DNA of 64,000 nucleotides from an uncultured Brevinema sp. (GTDB taxonomy: Bacteria > Spirochaetota > Brevinematia > Brevinematales > Brevinemataceae). The stretch is from contig CAMQVI010000002.1 of NCBI GenBank assembly GCA_947038195.1, positions 1 through 64,000 of the forward strand, in the 5' to 3' direction. The notes under the pieces are model-generated. The model did not search any database. It was not told the DNA's origin and saw only the letters and a list, made by a program, of their open reading frames with translations. The position numbers were made by a program, and so were the translations under genes. Below are positions 9,946 through 19,683 of this stretch, piece after piece. Position 1 is the stretch's first letter, and each line of letters begins with the position of its first letter.

Positions 9946-10743
9946 ATGAACGTCTTATTCCAATTTTCATTTTTTTATTATGCTATTGCTATCTCTGTAA
10001 TTCTTTCTTTTTTATTTGCTCTTATTTCTTTTATTCTTGTTACAAGAAAACTTACTTTTTTAGCCATAGGAACAGAACATGCTGCCTTTGGTGGGGCAGG
10101 GTTAGCGAGGATTATGAACTGGGACCAGCTAACCACAACCTTGATTTTTTGTACTATTGTCACCGTATTAGCGGGAAGATCTCATAAAAAAACTTCAGAT
10201 CTTGGGATTAGCTTATTTTTCTCTGGAGCTATGGCTTTTGGGATGATTCTTTTATCATTAGAGGGAAATAATAGTTTCAATCTAGTGGGATTTTTATTTG
10301 GAGATTTGATAGGGATTACTAAAAAAGAATTGATCTTTTCTTTTATTACAGTACTGACTATTATGATTATCATGCTTCCTTCTCTAGGAAAAATTACCTA
10401 TCTTAGTTTTGATAGAGAAGCAGCTATTATATCGGGTGTTAATGCAGAATTATGGGACACTATAGTGTATATTGTTTTATCTATAAGTATTATTCTAGGG
10501 ATAAAATTAGTTGGGGTACTTTTGGTGGCAGCTATGACTGTGTTGCCTGCTGCTTTTGCGCTTCTGTGGGAGCAAAATATCTCTAAAACTCTAGGTATAT
10601 CTTGTATATTTTCTCTCTTTGCTATGATTTTAGGAATATTTTGTTCTTTCTTTTTAGACTTAGCCCCAGGGGCGTTGATAGTAGCTATTGCAGTAAGTGT
10701 TTACTTTATAGGTTTAGGACTTAAAAATAAATTTATTAATTAA
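9946..10743 (+). CDS. Metal (Zn/Mn) ABC transporter permease, ABC-3 family
   Basis: TRKLTFLAIGTEHAAFGGAGLARI, VGVLLVAAMTVLPAAFALL: ZnuB/TroC-type. Confidence 0.85.
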   Translation: MNVLFQFSFFYYAIAISVILSFLFALISFILVTRKLTFLAIGTEHAAFGGAGLARIMNWDQLTTTLIFCTIVTVLAGRSHKKTSDLGISLFFSGAMAFGMILLSLEGNNSFNLVGFLFGDLIGITKKELIFSFITVLTIMIIMLPSLGKITYLSFDREAAIISGVNAELWDTIVYIVLSISIILGIKLVGVLLVAAMTVLPAAFALLWEQNISKTLGISCIFSLFAMILGIFCSFFLDLAPGALIVAIAVSVYFIGLGLKNKFIN

Positions 10744-10754
10744 AGAGGTTTTCA

Positions 10755-11753
10755 GTGTATAGTTTATGGCATAATTTTTTTGTTCTTATGACAATTATCT
10801 TTTTTATCACCCTAATTATTTTTTATGTGGGAGATAGAATGGCGTTTTACGCTGATCAGTTAGCCAAATCTACTGGCATTTCAGGGGCTTTGATAGGATT
10901 CATTCTTATTGCGATGATAACTTCTGTTCCTGAAATGGTTAGTACTTTTGTGGCTACATCTAATCAGCTCTATGGTTTAGCAACGGGGGGTGTTTTAGGT
11001 TCTAATATTGTCAATCTTGCTATTCTTAGTGGTATTTTTCTCATCTTCCGAGATAGAGAGCTAGAAATTAAAAGGTCTTCTATTTTTAGTTTTTTAAGTG
11101 GTTTATTACTTTTAGCGGTGGTAGGGATTCTCTTCACGGTATATCCTGTTTCTAAGGTTATTGTTAATAAATATTATGTTAGTTTCATCATACTTGTTAT
11201 CTATATAGGGATTATGTACCACTCTTTCTCTCTCAATCAAGAAGAGCAAGAAGAGCAAGAAAAAGAGCAAGAAGAAATCTTGCCCCTAGGGAAAACTATT
11301 GTTCCTTTTATCTTTTATTCTGGAATTATTATAGGACTATCATGGGGATTGGTCGTTGTTTGTCAACAGATGACTGTAGTACCTATTCCTATCTATGGAA
11401 AAACTTTGGGAGAACATTTTGTTGGCACCCTTATTTTGGCTGTTTCTACATCTATACCAGAGCTAGCAACTTCTTACCAAATTGTAAGAAGAGGGCAAAC
11501 AAATATGGCGGTAGAAAATATTGCAGGAAGCAATATTTTCAATCTAATGGTATTGGTGGTTGCATCCCTTACTACACCGAGTCCTTTTTGGTCAGAAATC
11601 CCAATAAATAGCCTTTACACAGTTTTCATGATTTTTATTGTCAGTTTATTGATGTGTATCATAGGATTAGTAAGGGAATCAAAGAAATTTTCTCTTTTTA
11701 TGCACGGTCTTATTATTATGATATGGTTGTATTCCTTAGTCTTGGTTTTTTAG
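10755..11753 (+). CDS. Ca2+/Na+ antiporter, CaCA family (YrbG-like)
   Basis: Two alpha repeats: ITSVPEMVSTFVAT...GGVLGSNIVNLAI and AVSTSIPELATSYQIVRRGQTNMAVENIAGSNIFNL. Confidence 0.9.
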   Translation: MYSLWHNFFVLMTIIFFITLIIFYVGDRMAFYADQLAKSTGISGALIGFILIAMITSVPEMVSTFVATSNQLYGLATGGVLGSNIVNLAILSGIFLIFRDRELEIKRSSIFSFLSGLLLLAVVGILFTVYPVSKVIVNKYYVSFIILVIYIGIMYHSFSLNQEEQEEQEKEQEEILPLGKTIVPFIFYSGIIIGLSWGLVVVCQQMTVVPIPIYGKTLGEHFVGTLILAVSTSIPELATSYQIVRRGQTNMAVENIAGSNIFNLMVLVVASLTTPSPFWSEIPINSLYTVFMIFIVSLLMCIIGLVRESKKFSLFMHGLIIMIWLYSLVLVF

Positions 11754-12832
11754 TACATAAATATAACGGCGATAATAGAAAGAACAACTAAAAAGACTCC
11801 TACTGTAGCCAATAATCTAAAAGACATATCCTGAAACAAGGAATCCCAATTGGGTCCATCGAGATTTAAAACTTCTGGAATATAGGTATTGAGAGGCTCT
11901 ATCACATTATTTGAATGATGAGGATTGTAAAGACGTATTTTAACTCCGGCTTCAATGTTGAATTTTGTGTATTGAGTTGGAGTATAAAGCACTAAAATAT
12001 CCATTTTATTTTTTATGATAGGACCCACTTGATTTACTGTGGCAACGATCGGTTTAATAATTCCTTTCTGTTTATCAAAAGCTTTGAAAATATCTACCCA
12101 TTTTTGTCCATAAGCAGTTGAGGTGTCTAATTTCATAAGAATTTTCATATTCGGTGTTAGATCTTGGACGGAGATGCCATCTGCAACTGGAGCAAGCATG
12201 GGATTGGCTGGAACACTAAGAGACCCCTCTGCGACGTTAATGGGAGATGCTGACAGTAATTCGAGATTAGGTGCAGGTTTTTCGTTTATAGCTCTTGTTT
12301 TTCTAATAGAAGAAATGTCATTACTGTTTAATTCTTCCATAGATAATTCAATAACAAAAGATCTTCCTTTATGGATCTGCACGAAGATACTTTCAAAACT
12401 AGCTTTGATTTTTTCTTTCTGATTGGCTTGGTAATCGGTAAGAAGAGTTACTAAAAAAGCATCTCCTCTGTAGAGATGATCATCAAAACCTTTTTTAAAA
12501 AGATTAGTAATAGATGCTGCAAAGTTATTTTGGATATTTATTTGATTGTATTTTTCTTCTAAGGAAATCCAAGACTCTGTTAAGTCAATATGATAAATAT
12601 CACTAAAGTAAGAAGCAAAAAGAGTATATTCTATAATGTTATTGGAAAGTTTGTTATTTGGAGCAAAGTCTTTACTGATTAACAAAGAAAAAACGCCATA
12701 GATTCCCGCTCCATCAAATTTAAATCTTCCTTTGATGACTAAAATATCAAGTTCTTTTTCTGGTACTATGCTTGAATTTACGGGGTCAGATCCGTCCAAA
12801 GCAAAAGTTTCGTATTCTGTACTGTTTTCCAT
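11750..12832 (-). CDS. Uncharacterised protein with single C-terminal TM helix
   Basis: Long ORF convergent with the antiporter; C-terminal MSFRLLATVGVFLVVLSIIAVIFMY; no family recognised. Confidence 0.7.
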   Translation of the reverse strand: MENSTEYETFALDGSDPVNSSIVPEKELDILVIKGRFKFDGAGIYGVFSLLISKDFAPNNKLSNNIIEYTLFASYFSDIYHIDLTESWISLEEKYNQINIQNNFAASITNLFKKGFDDHLYRGDAFLVTLLTDYQANQKEKIKASFESIFVQIHKGRSFVIELSMEELNSNDISSIRKTRAINEKPAPNLELLSASPINVAEGSLSVPANPMLAPVADGISVQDLTPNMKILMKLDTSTAYGQKWVDIFKAFDKQKGIIKPIVATVNQVGPIIKNKMDILVLYTPTQYTKFNIEAGVKIRLYNPHHSNNVIEPLNTYIPEVLNLDGPNWDSLFQDMSFRLLATVGVFLVVLSIIAVIFMY

Positions 12833-12903
12833 ATAATGTGCCTTTATTTGTTTGTTTTATTCTCGGAATAATACCACGATAATCTTAAATATTGTATATA
12901 AAA

Positions 12904-14058
12904 TTAACGAAGATCATCGCCATGATAAGCAATTCGCTCTAAACTTAGAATCTTTGATTTTTTATCTGCAATGAGAATATCTTCTTCTGTAATGTTATTT
13001 TTATTAGGGTAAGCATACACTAATTCTTGAATAAGATCAGGGAGTTTGTAAAAAGCAATGTTGCCAAGTAAAAACTGCTCAATAGCCACTTCCGTCACAG
13101 CGCATAAAACGGTGGGAAGTACCCCATCTTCTCTAGCTACATGTCTCGCTAAAGCAAGAAGAGGAAATTGCTTGTAGTCTACTTCTAAAAATTCCAAACT
13201 CTTTTTAGTAGGATTATAATCTCCAAAAGGGGCCTCTTCAGGATAATCGGGATAAAATAAAGAATGCAAGGCGGGGTAACGCATATCTACAGGAGAAGCT
13301 AATAAATGCCAATGGCCCCCTTTAGTATGTAAAGCGCCATGGATAATGGATTGGGGATGAATATACACCTTTATCTTATCTTCAGGAAAATCAAAGAGAC
13401 GCATTGCCTCTATTACTTCTAATCCTTTATTAATCATCAAGGCACTGCCTACGGTAATATTAGCGCCCATATTCCAAGTAGGATGTTGTAAAACTTCTTC
13501 TTTTGTTATAGAGGAGTCTACTTCCCTATTTAAAAAAGGCCCCCCAGAAGCAGTAATCACTAATTCTTTTATCTCTTTGAGGTCTTTCCCTCTTAAAAGA
13601 TCAAAAAGGGCTAAGTGTTCACTATCTAAGGGAATAATCATTCCCCCATATTTTTTAGAAGCTTCTTTAAGAAAAGCCCCTCCGGCTACTAAAGCCTCTT
13701 TATTAGCAATGACGAGGTCTTTCCCTTTTCTCAAGGCCGTTAGGGCTGGGATAAAACCACTCATTCCCAGCAATGCGGATACAACGGTATGAGAATCAGA
13801 AAGCTCTGCCAAATATTTCAAACCTTCCTCTCCATATAAAAAAGTAATAGAAGGATAGAGTAAAGGTAAACTCTCATGGGATTCTTTTAAAACAACAAAA
13901 AAAGGAGAAAATTCTTTAATAATAGCAACAGCCTTATCGATGTTAAACCAAGCAGAAAATCCAAGTAGCCGAAAACGCTGAGGATAGAGCCTTATAACAT
14001 CGAGAACAGAAGAGCCTACAGAACCTGTGGCCCCTAGCAATACTATATTTTTAAGCAT
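12904..14058 (-). CDS. dxr: 1-deoxy-D-xylulose 5-phosphate reductoisomerase
   Basis: LLGATGSVGSSVLDVI, ALVAGG, LDSEHLALF, TASGGPF, HPTWNMG, HPQSIIHG. Confidence 0.97.
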   Translation of the reverse strand: MLKNIVLLGATGSVGSSVLDVIRLYPQRFRLLGFSAWFNIDKAVAIIKEFSPFFVVLKESHESLPLLYPSITFLYGEEGLKYLAELSDSHTVVSALLGMSGFIPALTALRKGKDLVIANKEALVAGGAFLKEASKKYGGMIIPLDSEHLALFDLLRGKDLKEIKELVITASGGPFLNREVDSSITKEEVLQHPTWNMGANITVGSALMINKGLEVIEAMRLFDFPEDKIKVYIHPQSIIHGALHTKGGHWHLLASPVDMRYPALHSLFYPDYPEEAPFGDYNPTKKSLEFLEVDYKQFPLLALARHVAREDGVLPTVLCAVTEVAIEQFLLGNIAFYKLPDLIQELVYAYPNKNNITEEDILIADKKSKILSLERIAYHGDDLR

Positions 14059-14077
14059 AAATCTCTCTTTAATATTA

Positions 14078-15979
14078 TTATTTAGGTAGTATTGTTAAAC
14101 CTTGAAAACTTTGATTATTTCCTTTATCAACAGCCTTAATTTGTAGGAACAGAGTGTTTTTTAAAGGAATAGAAAAATTAAAGCTTTCTTTTTTAGCATC
14201 GTAAATACCGTCTATAGGATTGAGGGACACCTCGTTTCCTCCGTTAATCAAATAGCTAACTTTTTTTAGGATATGATATTTATCTTCTATCACTACAGAA
14301 ATTATGGCCTTATCGGAAGATTTGGTAACGTCTATCTTACCTATAATAGGTGCTTCACTATCAAAAACCACAGGTAATGAAGTAAAAGAAGTTTCTAAAG
14401 CGCTACTATCACTATTAGAAGGTCTATCACTAGCCACTAGGGTAACTCTTTTGTTCCCAGAAGGATAGAGGTGGTTTGGAAAAGTGAAGTTAGTGGTAGA
14501 GATGGGGCGTTCCGTTAATTTAACTCTCTCTAAACCATCTTCTGCTAAATATATATGATATTCCAAAGAGTCTTTATTAGGATCTGTAGCTTCCCATGTT
14601 AAAATCATAGAAGCATCTTTTTGTTCTAAAGAGATGCTTTTAATAATAGGAGCTGTATTAATCTGAGTGTAAGGAAATTCTATAGCAAAAATATAAGGGG
14701 CAGTCTTTCCATCTGAAGATAATTCCGCTTTATAACGTACATAGCGAGCGTTAGGGACGGATATTTTTTCACCCTTTTTAATTGTTTTCCAATCACGCCA
14801 ATAGCTAGGATCTGCGGTAACACCGCTTTGTATATAAAATTGCACTTTAGTATTAGGAGGGGTTTCTATAGAGGAAGAAAATTGCCCCCATTGTGAAACA
14901 GCGCCAGTATCATAAACTTCAGAAATAAAAGAACCTTCTCTTGTAACGTTAGGTCCTAGAGACCATAAGGCAGATTTATCACTGGAAAGAAAAAACAATT
15001 GATTGTTTTTATAGAACATATCTAAAATTTTTCCTTCACCTAAGCTGGCATAGTAGCTTTTTCTGGTAATTAAGTCATAAAAAACATATAAGCCAAATTT
15101 ATCAGCACCAATAACGATTTGGTCTTTTACAGAACTTATAGAGGTAAAGTAAAACCCTTGCAAATCATATAGCTCTTCTACTATACCATCCCGAGAAACA
15201 GAGGTCATCAAACTAGTAACTTGTGGTTTTAGTTCGTTGTTACTATTTTCTTTAGTGACAGATTGGATGATATAAAAATGGTTATTTATATAAGTAAAGC
15301 TAGAGGCTGTTCCTTGAAAGCCAGCAAGGGCAATAAATTTATCCCCATCTTTGTAGTATAAGGCTTTTTCACCCAATACCCATAAGGTATTGTCAATATA
15401 AAGGCCCTCTAGAAGGTGTTCCTCATTACTAATCGCCAAAGGCTTACTTAGTACATAATTATCGTATTCATAAACCTCTGCATCAGCCCCAGTAAGAATA
15501 TAAAATCCTCCCTTAGGGTTAGGAACAATATCCCATATATAGTTATTGGAGAGGGAGGTATTGGTGACTTCCTTCCCATCAGCATCTAAATGTAATAAGA
15601 TACTTTCAGGGGAAAGCGCAGCGATGATACCATCTTTATCTTGAGCAATAGCCCCTACAAGAGAGTGATTTGAAGAACTATAAATTTCTGTTTCTTGATA
15701 GTTTTCATCTAATTTTAGGATAGAAGCAGTCTCTGCTGTTCCTAAATATATATCAGAACCTATTTCTTTTCCTGTCCAAAGAAGTTTTGGGGTTTCATAA
15801 TGCTTTGTAGTTTCTTGAGATAGAGAAAGACCTTTTTCATCTGTTACCGTAGTATTAGATAGTTGCCACAGCCACACACTGGCAAAGCCCCCTTCTGTAA
15901 TTAATTTGCTTTCTGCACCAAATAGCGTAGCGGGTAACAATAATAATAATAGCGCAATTCTCGTTAAACAAGTGTCCAT
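14078..15979 (-). CDS. Secreted beta-propeller-like / Fn3-like protein of unknown function
   Basis: Signal peptide; repeated short beta segments; C-terminal ILTWEATDPNKDSLEYHIYLAEDG Fn3-like stretch. Confidence 0.6.
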   Translation of the reverse strand: MDTCLTRIALLLLLLPATLFGAESKLITEGGFASVWLWQLSNTTVTDEKGLSLSQETTKHYETPKLLWTGKEIGSDIYLGTAETASILKLDENYQETEIYSSSNHSLVGAIAQDKDGIIAALSPESILLHLDADGKEVTNTSLSNNYIWDIVPNPKGGFYILTGADAEVYEYDNYVLSKPLAISNEEHLLEGLYIDNTLWVLGEKALYYKDGDKFIALAGFQGTASSFTYINNHFYIIQSVTKENSNNELKPQVTSLMTSVSRDGIVEELYDLQGFYFTSISSVKDQIVIGADKFGLYVFYDLITRKSYYASLGEGKILDMFYKNNQLFFLSSDKSALWSLGPNVTREGSFISEVYDTGAVSQWGQFSSSIETPPNTKVQFYIQSGVTADPSYWRDWKTIKKGEKISVPNARYVRYKAELSSDGKTAPYIFAIEFPYTQINTAPIIKSISLEQKDASMILTWEATDPNKDSLEYHIYLAEDGLERVKLTERPISTTNFTFPNHLYPSGNKRVTLVASDRPSNSDSSALETSFTSLPVVFDSEAPIIGKIDVTKSSDKAIISVVIEDKYHILKKVSYLINGGNEVSLNPIDGIYDAKKESFNFSIPLKNTLFLQIKAVDKGNNQSFQGLTILPK

Positions 15980-16124
15980 AATTTCTCCTTTCTGACAGCT
16001 TCAGTATATTATAACTTAATTAAGCTAATGTTTCAACTTATAATCTATGCTTCCAATGGCTATATTGCTTTTTTATAAGAAATATAATATAATAGGATAA
16101 TAAAAGTAAATAACAGGAGCTTTC

Positions 16125-16853
16125 ATGAAAGGCTTGGTCATTATTCCTACTTACAACGAAGCTGGTAATATAGAAAGAATTATTCCTCAAATATTAGATA
16201 ATTATACAGTAGATATCTTAGTGGTAGATGACAATTCTCCTGATGGTACTGCTAATATAGTGAGGTCTTTAAGCTATTTTGATCAAAGGCTTTTCTTACT
16301 CGAAAGAACTGCTAAAGATGGATTGGGGAGAGCTTATATAGCAGGTTTTAAAAAAGCTTTAGAGTGGGATTATGATTTTGTGGTTCAAATGGATGCTGAC
16401 TTATCCCATAACCCCAAGGATCTCCAGCGGTTTATTGAAGACCTAAAAAAAGGACACCAAGCTATCTTTGGGTCTCGATATGTAGGCGGTGTAAGAGTCT
16501 TAGATTGGGATGTGAAACGATTGGTTCTAAGCATCTGTGCCAATATCTATGCTCGTATTACGACAGGTATCCCTTGTACTGATTTGACAGGGGGCTATAA
16601 TGCCTATACTAAGAAATGTTTAGAGGCTATTGATCTAGATCGTATATCAGCTAAAGGCTATATGTTCCAAATAGAAATGAAATCATCCTCTTATTATGCA
16701 GGTTTATCTACGATAGAAGTTCCCATCATCTTCATTGACAGAACTGTAGGAGAAACTAAATTACAGGGAAGTATTATATACGAAGCCATTTTTGGTTGCC
16801 CTATGATAAGAATAAGAAAACTATTTAATTTACTTCCTATTAAAATCAAATAA
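16125..16853 (+). CDS. Polyprenol-phosphate mannosyltransferase-type glycosyltransferase (GT2)
   Basis: VIIPTYNEAGNIERIIPQI, VVDDNSPDGTA, QMDADLSHNPKDL, GSRYVGG. Confidence 0.9.
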   Translation: MKGLVIIPTYNEAGNIERIIPQILDNYTVDILVVDDNSPDGTANIVRSLSYFDQRLFLLERTAKDGLGRAYIAGFKKALEWDYDFVVQMDADLSHNPKDLQRFIEDLKKGHQAIFGSRYVGGVRVLDWDVKRLVLSICANIYARITTGIPCTDLTGGYNAYTKKCLEAIDLDRISAKGYMFQIEMKSSSYYAGLSTIEVPIIFIDRTVGETKLQGSIIYEAIFGCPMIRIRKLFNLLPIKIK

Positions 16854-16876
16854 TTAAAAAATTTAGAGAGGGTTTT

Positions 16877-17641
16877 ATGAGCTCGCCCTTACCCATATTC
16901 AATAAACTTACACATCGCACCCGTTCTATCATTAATAATTCCAGAATGTTAAAATTTTTAGTTATTGGTCTTACCATAGGGATAGTGGCATGGTATAGGC
17001 AAACATACATCACTTCAGAAATTTCTTTAAGAGAATTTGCTATTTTTATCTTATGGGCAACTTCCATAGGTATTATAATTTCCCAGGCTGTGCGATTGTT
17101 TTTTCTACGCTTTTTATTAAAACATAAAAAACAGTGGTATTTAGAAGTGTTGACTTTTACAGAAGAGAATGCCACACATTACCGTAAGTCCCTTTTTATA
17201 TATGATTTATATAGAGAAAACTTTCAAGGCATTAAAGTGATAGATCTTATTAAATTTGCTTTATGCTTTGGGATAGAAATTTTTCTTCTTGCTATAAATC
17301 AAGTAGGATTAGCTTTTTTATCAGCTTTCTTTTTTTATTTTTCAGTTTACCAGCCTTTTTTATTCAAACGCTGGCTCTCACTACAAGAGTTTGATTATAC
17401 GTTTCATAAACAAATACTTACAATATGGAAAAGTGAGGCATGGCTTACTTCTGGTGACTATGAGGTCTCCCCCATTACCTTTTCTCAGGATTATAATTTT
17501 GGATTTACTTTAGGGGTACTGAGCATGGGATTTTTTGGTATTGTATGGGATGCATCCTTACACCAAAAAAGAAAAGAAATCCTTGCCTATATTTTAAAAC
17601 AAGAAGAGCAAACCCTAAAAATAATTACGACCATATTGTAA
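16877..17641 (+). CDS. Uncharacterised membrane protein
   Basis: ORF with SD and several hydrophobic segments; no family recognised. Confidence 0.6.
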   Translation: MSSPLPIFNKLTHRTRSIINNSRMLKFLVIGLTIGIVAWYRQTYITSEISLREFAIFILWATSIGIIISQAVRLFFLRFLLKHKKQWYLEVLTFTEENATHYRKSLFIYDLYRENFQGIKVIDLIKFALCFGIEIFLLAINQVGLAFLSAFFFYFSVYQPFLFKRWLSLQEFDYTFHKQILTIWKSEAWLTSGDYEVSPITFSQDYNFGFTLGVLSMGFFGIVWDASLHQKRKEILAYILKQEEQTLKIITTIL

Positions 17642-17702
17642 AACATAAATATTTTTACAAGTCATTTGCAGAAATCTTGAAGACGTCACAGATCACCTTG
17701 AC

Positions 17703-17738
17703 AGAAGGACATAATTATAGCAATTATGTCCTTCTTTT
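17703..17738. terminator. Intrinsic terminator, 14-bp stem
   Basis: AGAAGGACATAATT-atagc-AATTATGTCCTTCT. Confidence 0.85.
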
Positions 17739-17835
17739 AAAATCCAAGACTTTTTTTAATTCAAACATATTTTATTATAATATAGAATATCTATTATATC
17801 ACACACTGCCATTTCTTAAATTCTCGAATATTTGT

Positions 17836-19560
17836 TTATTTCGGAATTTTTATCTTGTCTAAATCATCTAATATATTGTAGGCTTGAGCAAGATAATCTT
17901 TTATTTGTGCTCCACTAGGGGTAGAGGCGAAAGCATAGAAATCTAAATCACTCATAAGGCTTAGAAATCCCAGTTTTTCCACAAAGTCTAAGTTTTTAGA
18001 CTCCAAATAAGAAACAATTTCCTGAGGGGAGGAGGAGTTACTAAGGCTGAATTTATCGGCACAGAAATAAAGAATACTCTGCCTTATTAATCTCGAAGCA
18101 TCTTTGTATTGATTTTTTTTGATAGCCTCTTCACTTTCTGACATAATTTTAACAAGGCGTTTTTTTGCCCCTGTAGAGCGAGCGTAATTTATATCTGTTG
18201 ACAATCTATTGTTTTGGTGGGATTTTACACGAGTCACTATCATCATTAGTATACCTAATAGGAGAGAGCTTAAAATATAGATCAGACCTGAATTATAAGA
18301 ATAATTTTTCTCTATAACTGTTAAGGGTGAATAAGTACTATCTTCTACATCAATATTATCAGCATTCATCACCCGAAAAGTAACAGGGAGTGAAGAGGAG
18401 TTAGTAGCATCGCCATTAGGTGTGGCAAAGCCTAGCTTAATAGGGGGTATTTCAAAATCCCCCTCACTTCGAGGGATAAGAGTATAATAAAAAGTTTTTC
18501 TCATAAAAATCGTGTTAGACCCTACGGTATCTTCAAAGCCCAAGTTCAAAGAATTGGTAGGAGTAGCAATGAAAAGATTGGATAAGGAAACATTTTGAAA
18601 GGGATTGACAAAAAAATCTACATTCCCATCTCCTTCTATGGTTAGGGTAAAAGGAACTTCTTCGGAAACGAGAACTTCTGTTTTAGGAAAATCGATAAGA
18701 ATTGTTACTTCATTTCCTATATAAGTAAGACTATCGGTGATAGCTCTCGATTTAATAAGAATAGGGTCTCCTTCAGCAGAGCCTGTCTGGACACCCCCTG
18801 CCCCATGAACAAATCCAGGAGGATAGAGAAACAATTCTCCTGTTTCTAGAGGAAATAATAAATAACGTTGAAGAATTTTGCCATAAAAAGTTTGGTAGCC
18901 GAATTGCTCTGAAACAATGTCATTATCATCAGGGGGTCCCATAAGGTGAATAGTCCCTCCGTCAAAGCGTGGGCCGTATTCTTGATAAAATTCTGGGTTA
19001 TTTTCTAGAAAACTAGGATTTTCTACAAAAACATAAAGAGAAGCGATCAGACTTGTATTTTGAGCTAATACATCTCTGGTAACATGCCACTGAAGAAAAG
19101 ATTCTCCTGCTTCTGTAGGAAAAAAGTTGAAGGGATTAAATCCACTACTTCTTTGTGATGGGGCTTGCATCGCAGCAGTGGGTTCTATTTTTAATTTGCT
19201 TGCCTCTGTGTAGATCTTTTTTCCTGTATCTGTAGTCACAATAAAAGCAGGAATAGTAATAGTCCCTACTTTTTTAGGGCTAATACGATAGATATAGGAG
19301 TGAATCATTTTGACATCGACTGCCCCATTGATAAAATTCATTTGTCTTTGAGTAGAGGATCCTAAATAGGTAATATCAAAGTTACCCGTATTAGTAGATA
19401 GGGTAGGCACCCCTTGAGGTTTTTGGTCAATAACATTAACTCTTAATTCTGCCACCTCATTAGTACCAATAGTAGCGGGATTGAGCGTTACTGTAATAGT
19501 GGGGTCTACTCCATAAAAGGGGCTAAACATTAATAATAATAAAATTATGCGTAAAAGCAT
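17836..19560 (-). CDS. batD: BatD-family (aerotolerance) protein
   Basis: Signal peptide; VTLNPATIGTNEVAELRVNV...FINGAVDVKMIHSYIYRISPKKVGTITIPAF; C-terminal TM then cytoplasmic helical tail, BatD layout. Confidence 0.8.
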   Translation of the reverse strand: MLLRIILLLLMFSPFYGVDPTITVTLNPATIGTNEVAELRVNVIDQKPQGVPTLSTNTGNFDITYLGSSTQRQMNFINGAVDVKMIHSYIYRISPKKVGTITIPAFIVTTDTGKKIYTEASKLKIEPTAAMQAPSQRSSGFNPFNFFPTEAGESFLQWHVTRDVLAQNTSLIASLYVFVENPSFLENNPEFYQEYGPRFDGGTIHLMGPPDDNDIVSEQFGYQTFYGKILQRYLLFPLETGELFLYPPGFVHGAGGVQTGSAEGDPILIKSRAITDSLTYIGNEVTILIDFPKTEVLVSEEVPFTLTIEGDGNVDFFVNPFQNVSLSNLFIATPTNSLNLGFEDTVGSNTIFMRKTFYYTLIPRSEGDFEIPPIKLGFATPNGDATNSSSLPVTFRVMNADNIDVEDSTYSPLTVIEKNYSYNSGLIYILSSLLLGILMMIVTRVKSHQNNRLSTDINYARSTGAKKRLVKIMSESEEAIKKNQYKDASRLIRQSILYFCADKFSLSNSSSPQEIVSYLESKNLDFVEKLGFLSLMSDLDFYAFASTPSGAQIKDYLAQAYNILDDLDKIKIPK

Positions 19561-19683
19561 TCTTGCTCTCCATAAGAAATGATATTATAGTATCTAATAA
19601 TTTAAGCTTTTTTGCAAGTATAGAAAAGAAATTAAAAAGATCCGCTACTATTTTGTATTTTTCTCCTTTATTCATTATAATGA

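Noticed and set aside
11342-11611. Plus-strand 89-aa ORF in another frame of the Ca/Na antiporter
   Set aside because: Alternative frame of a strongly supported CaCA gene
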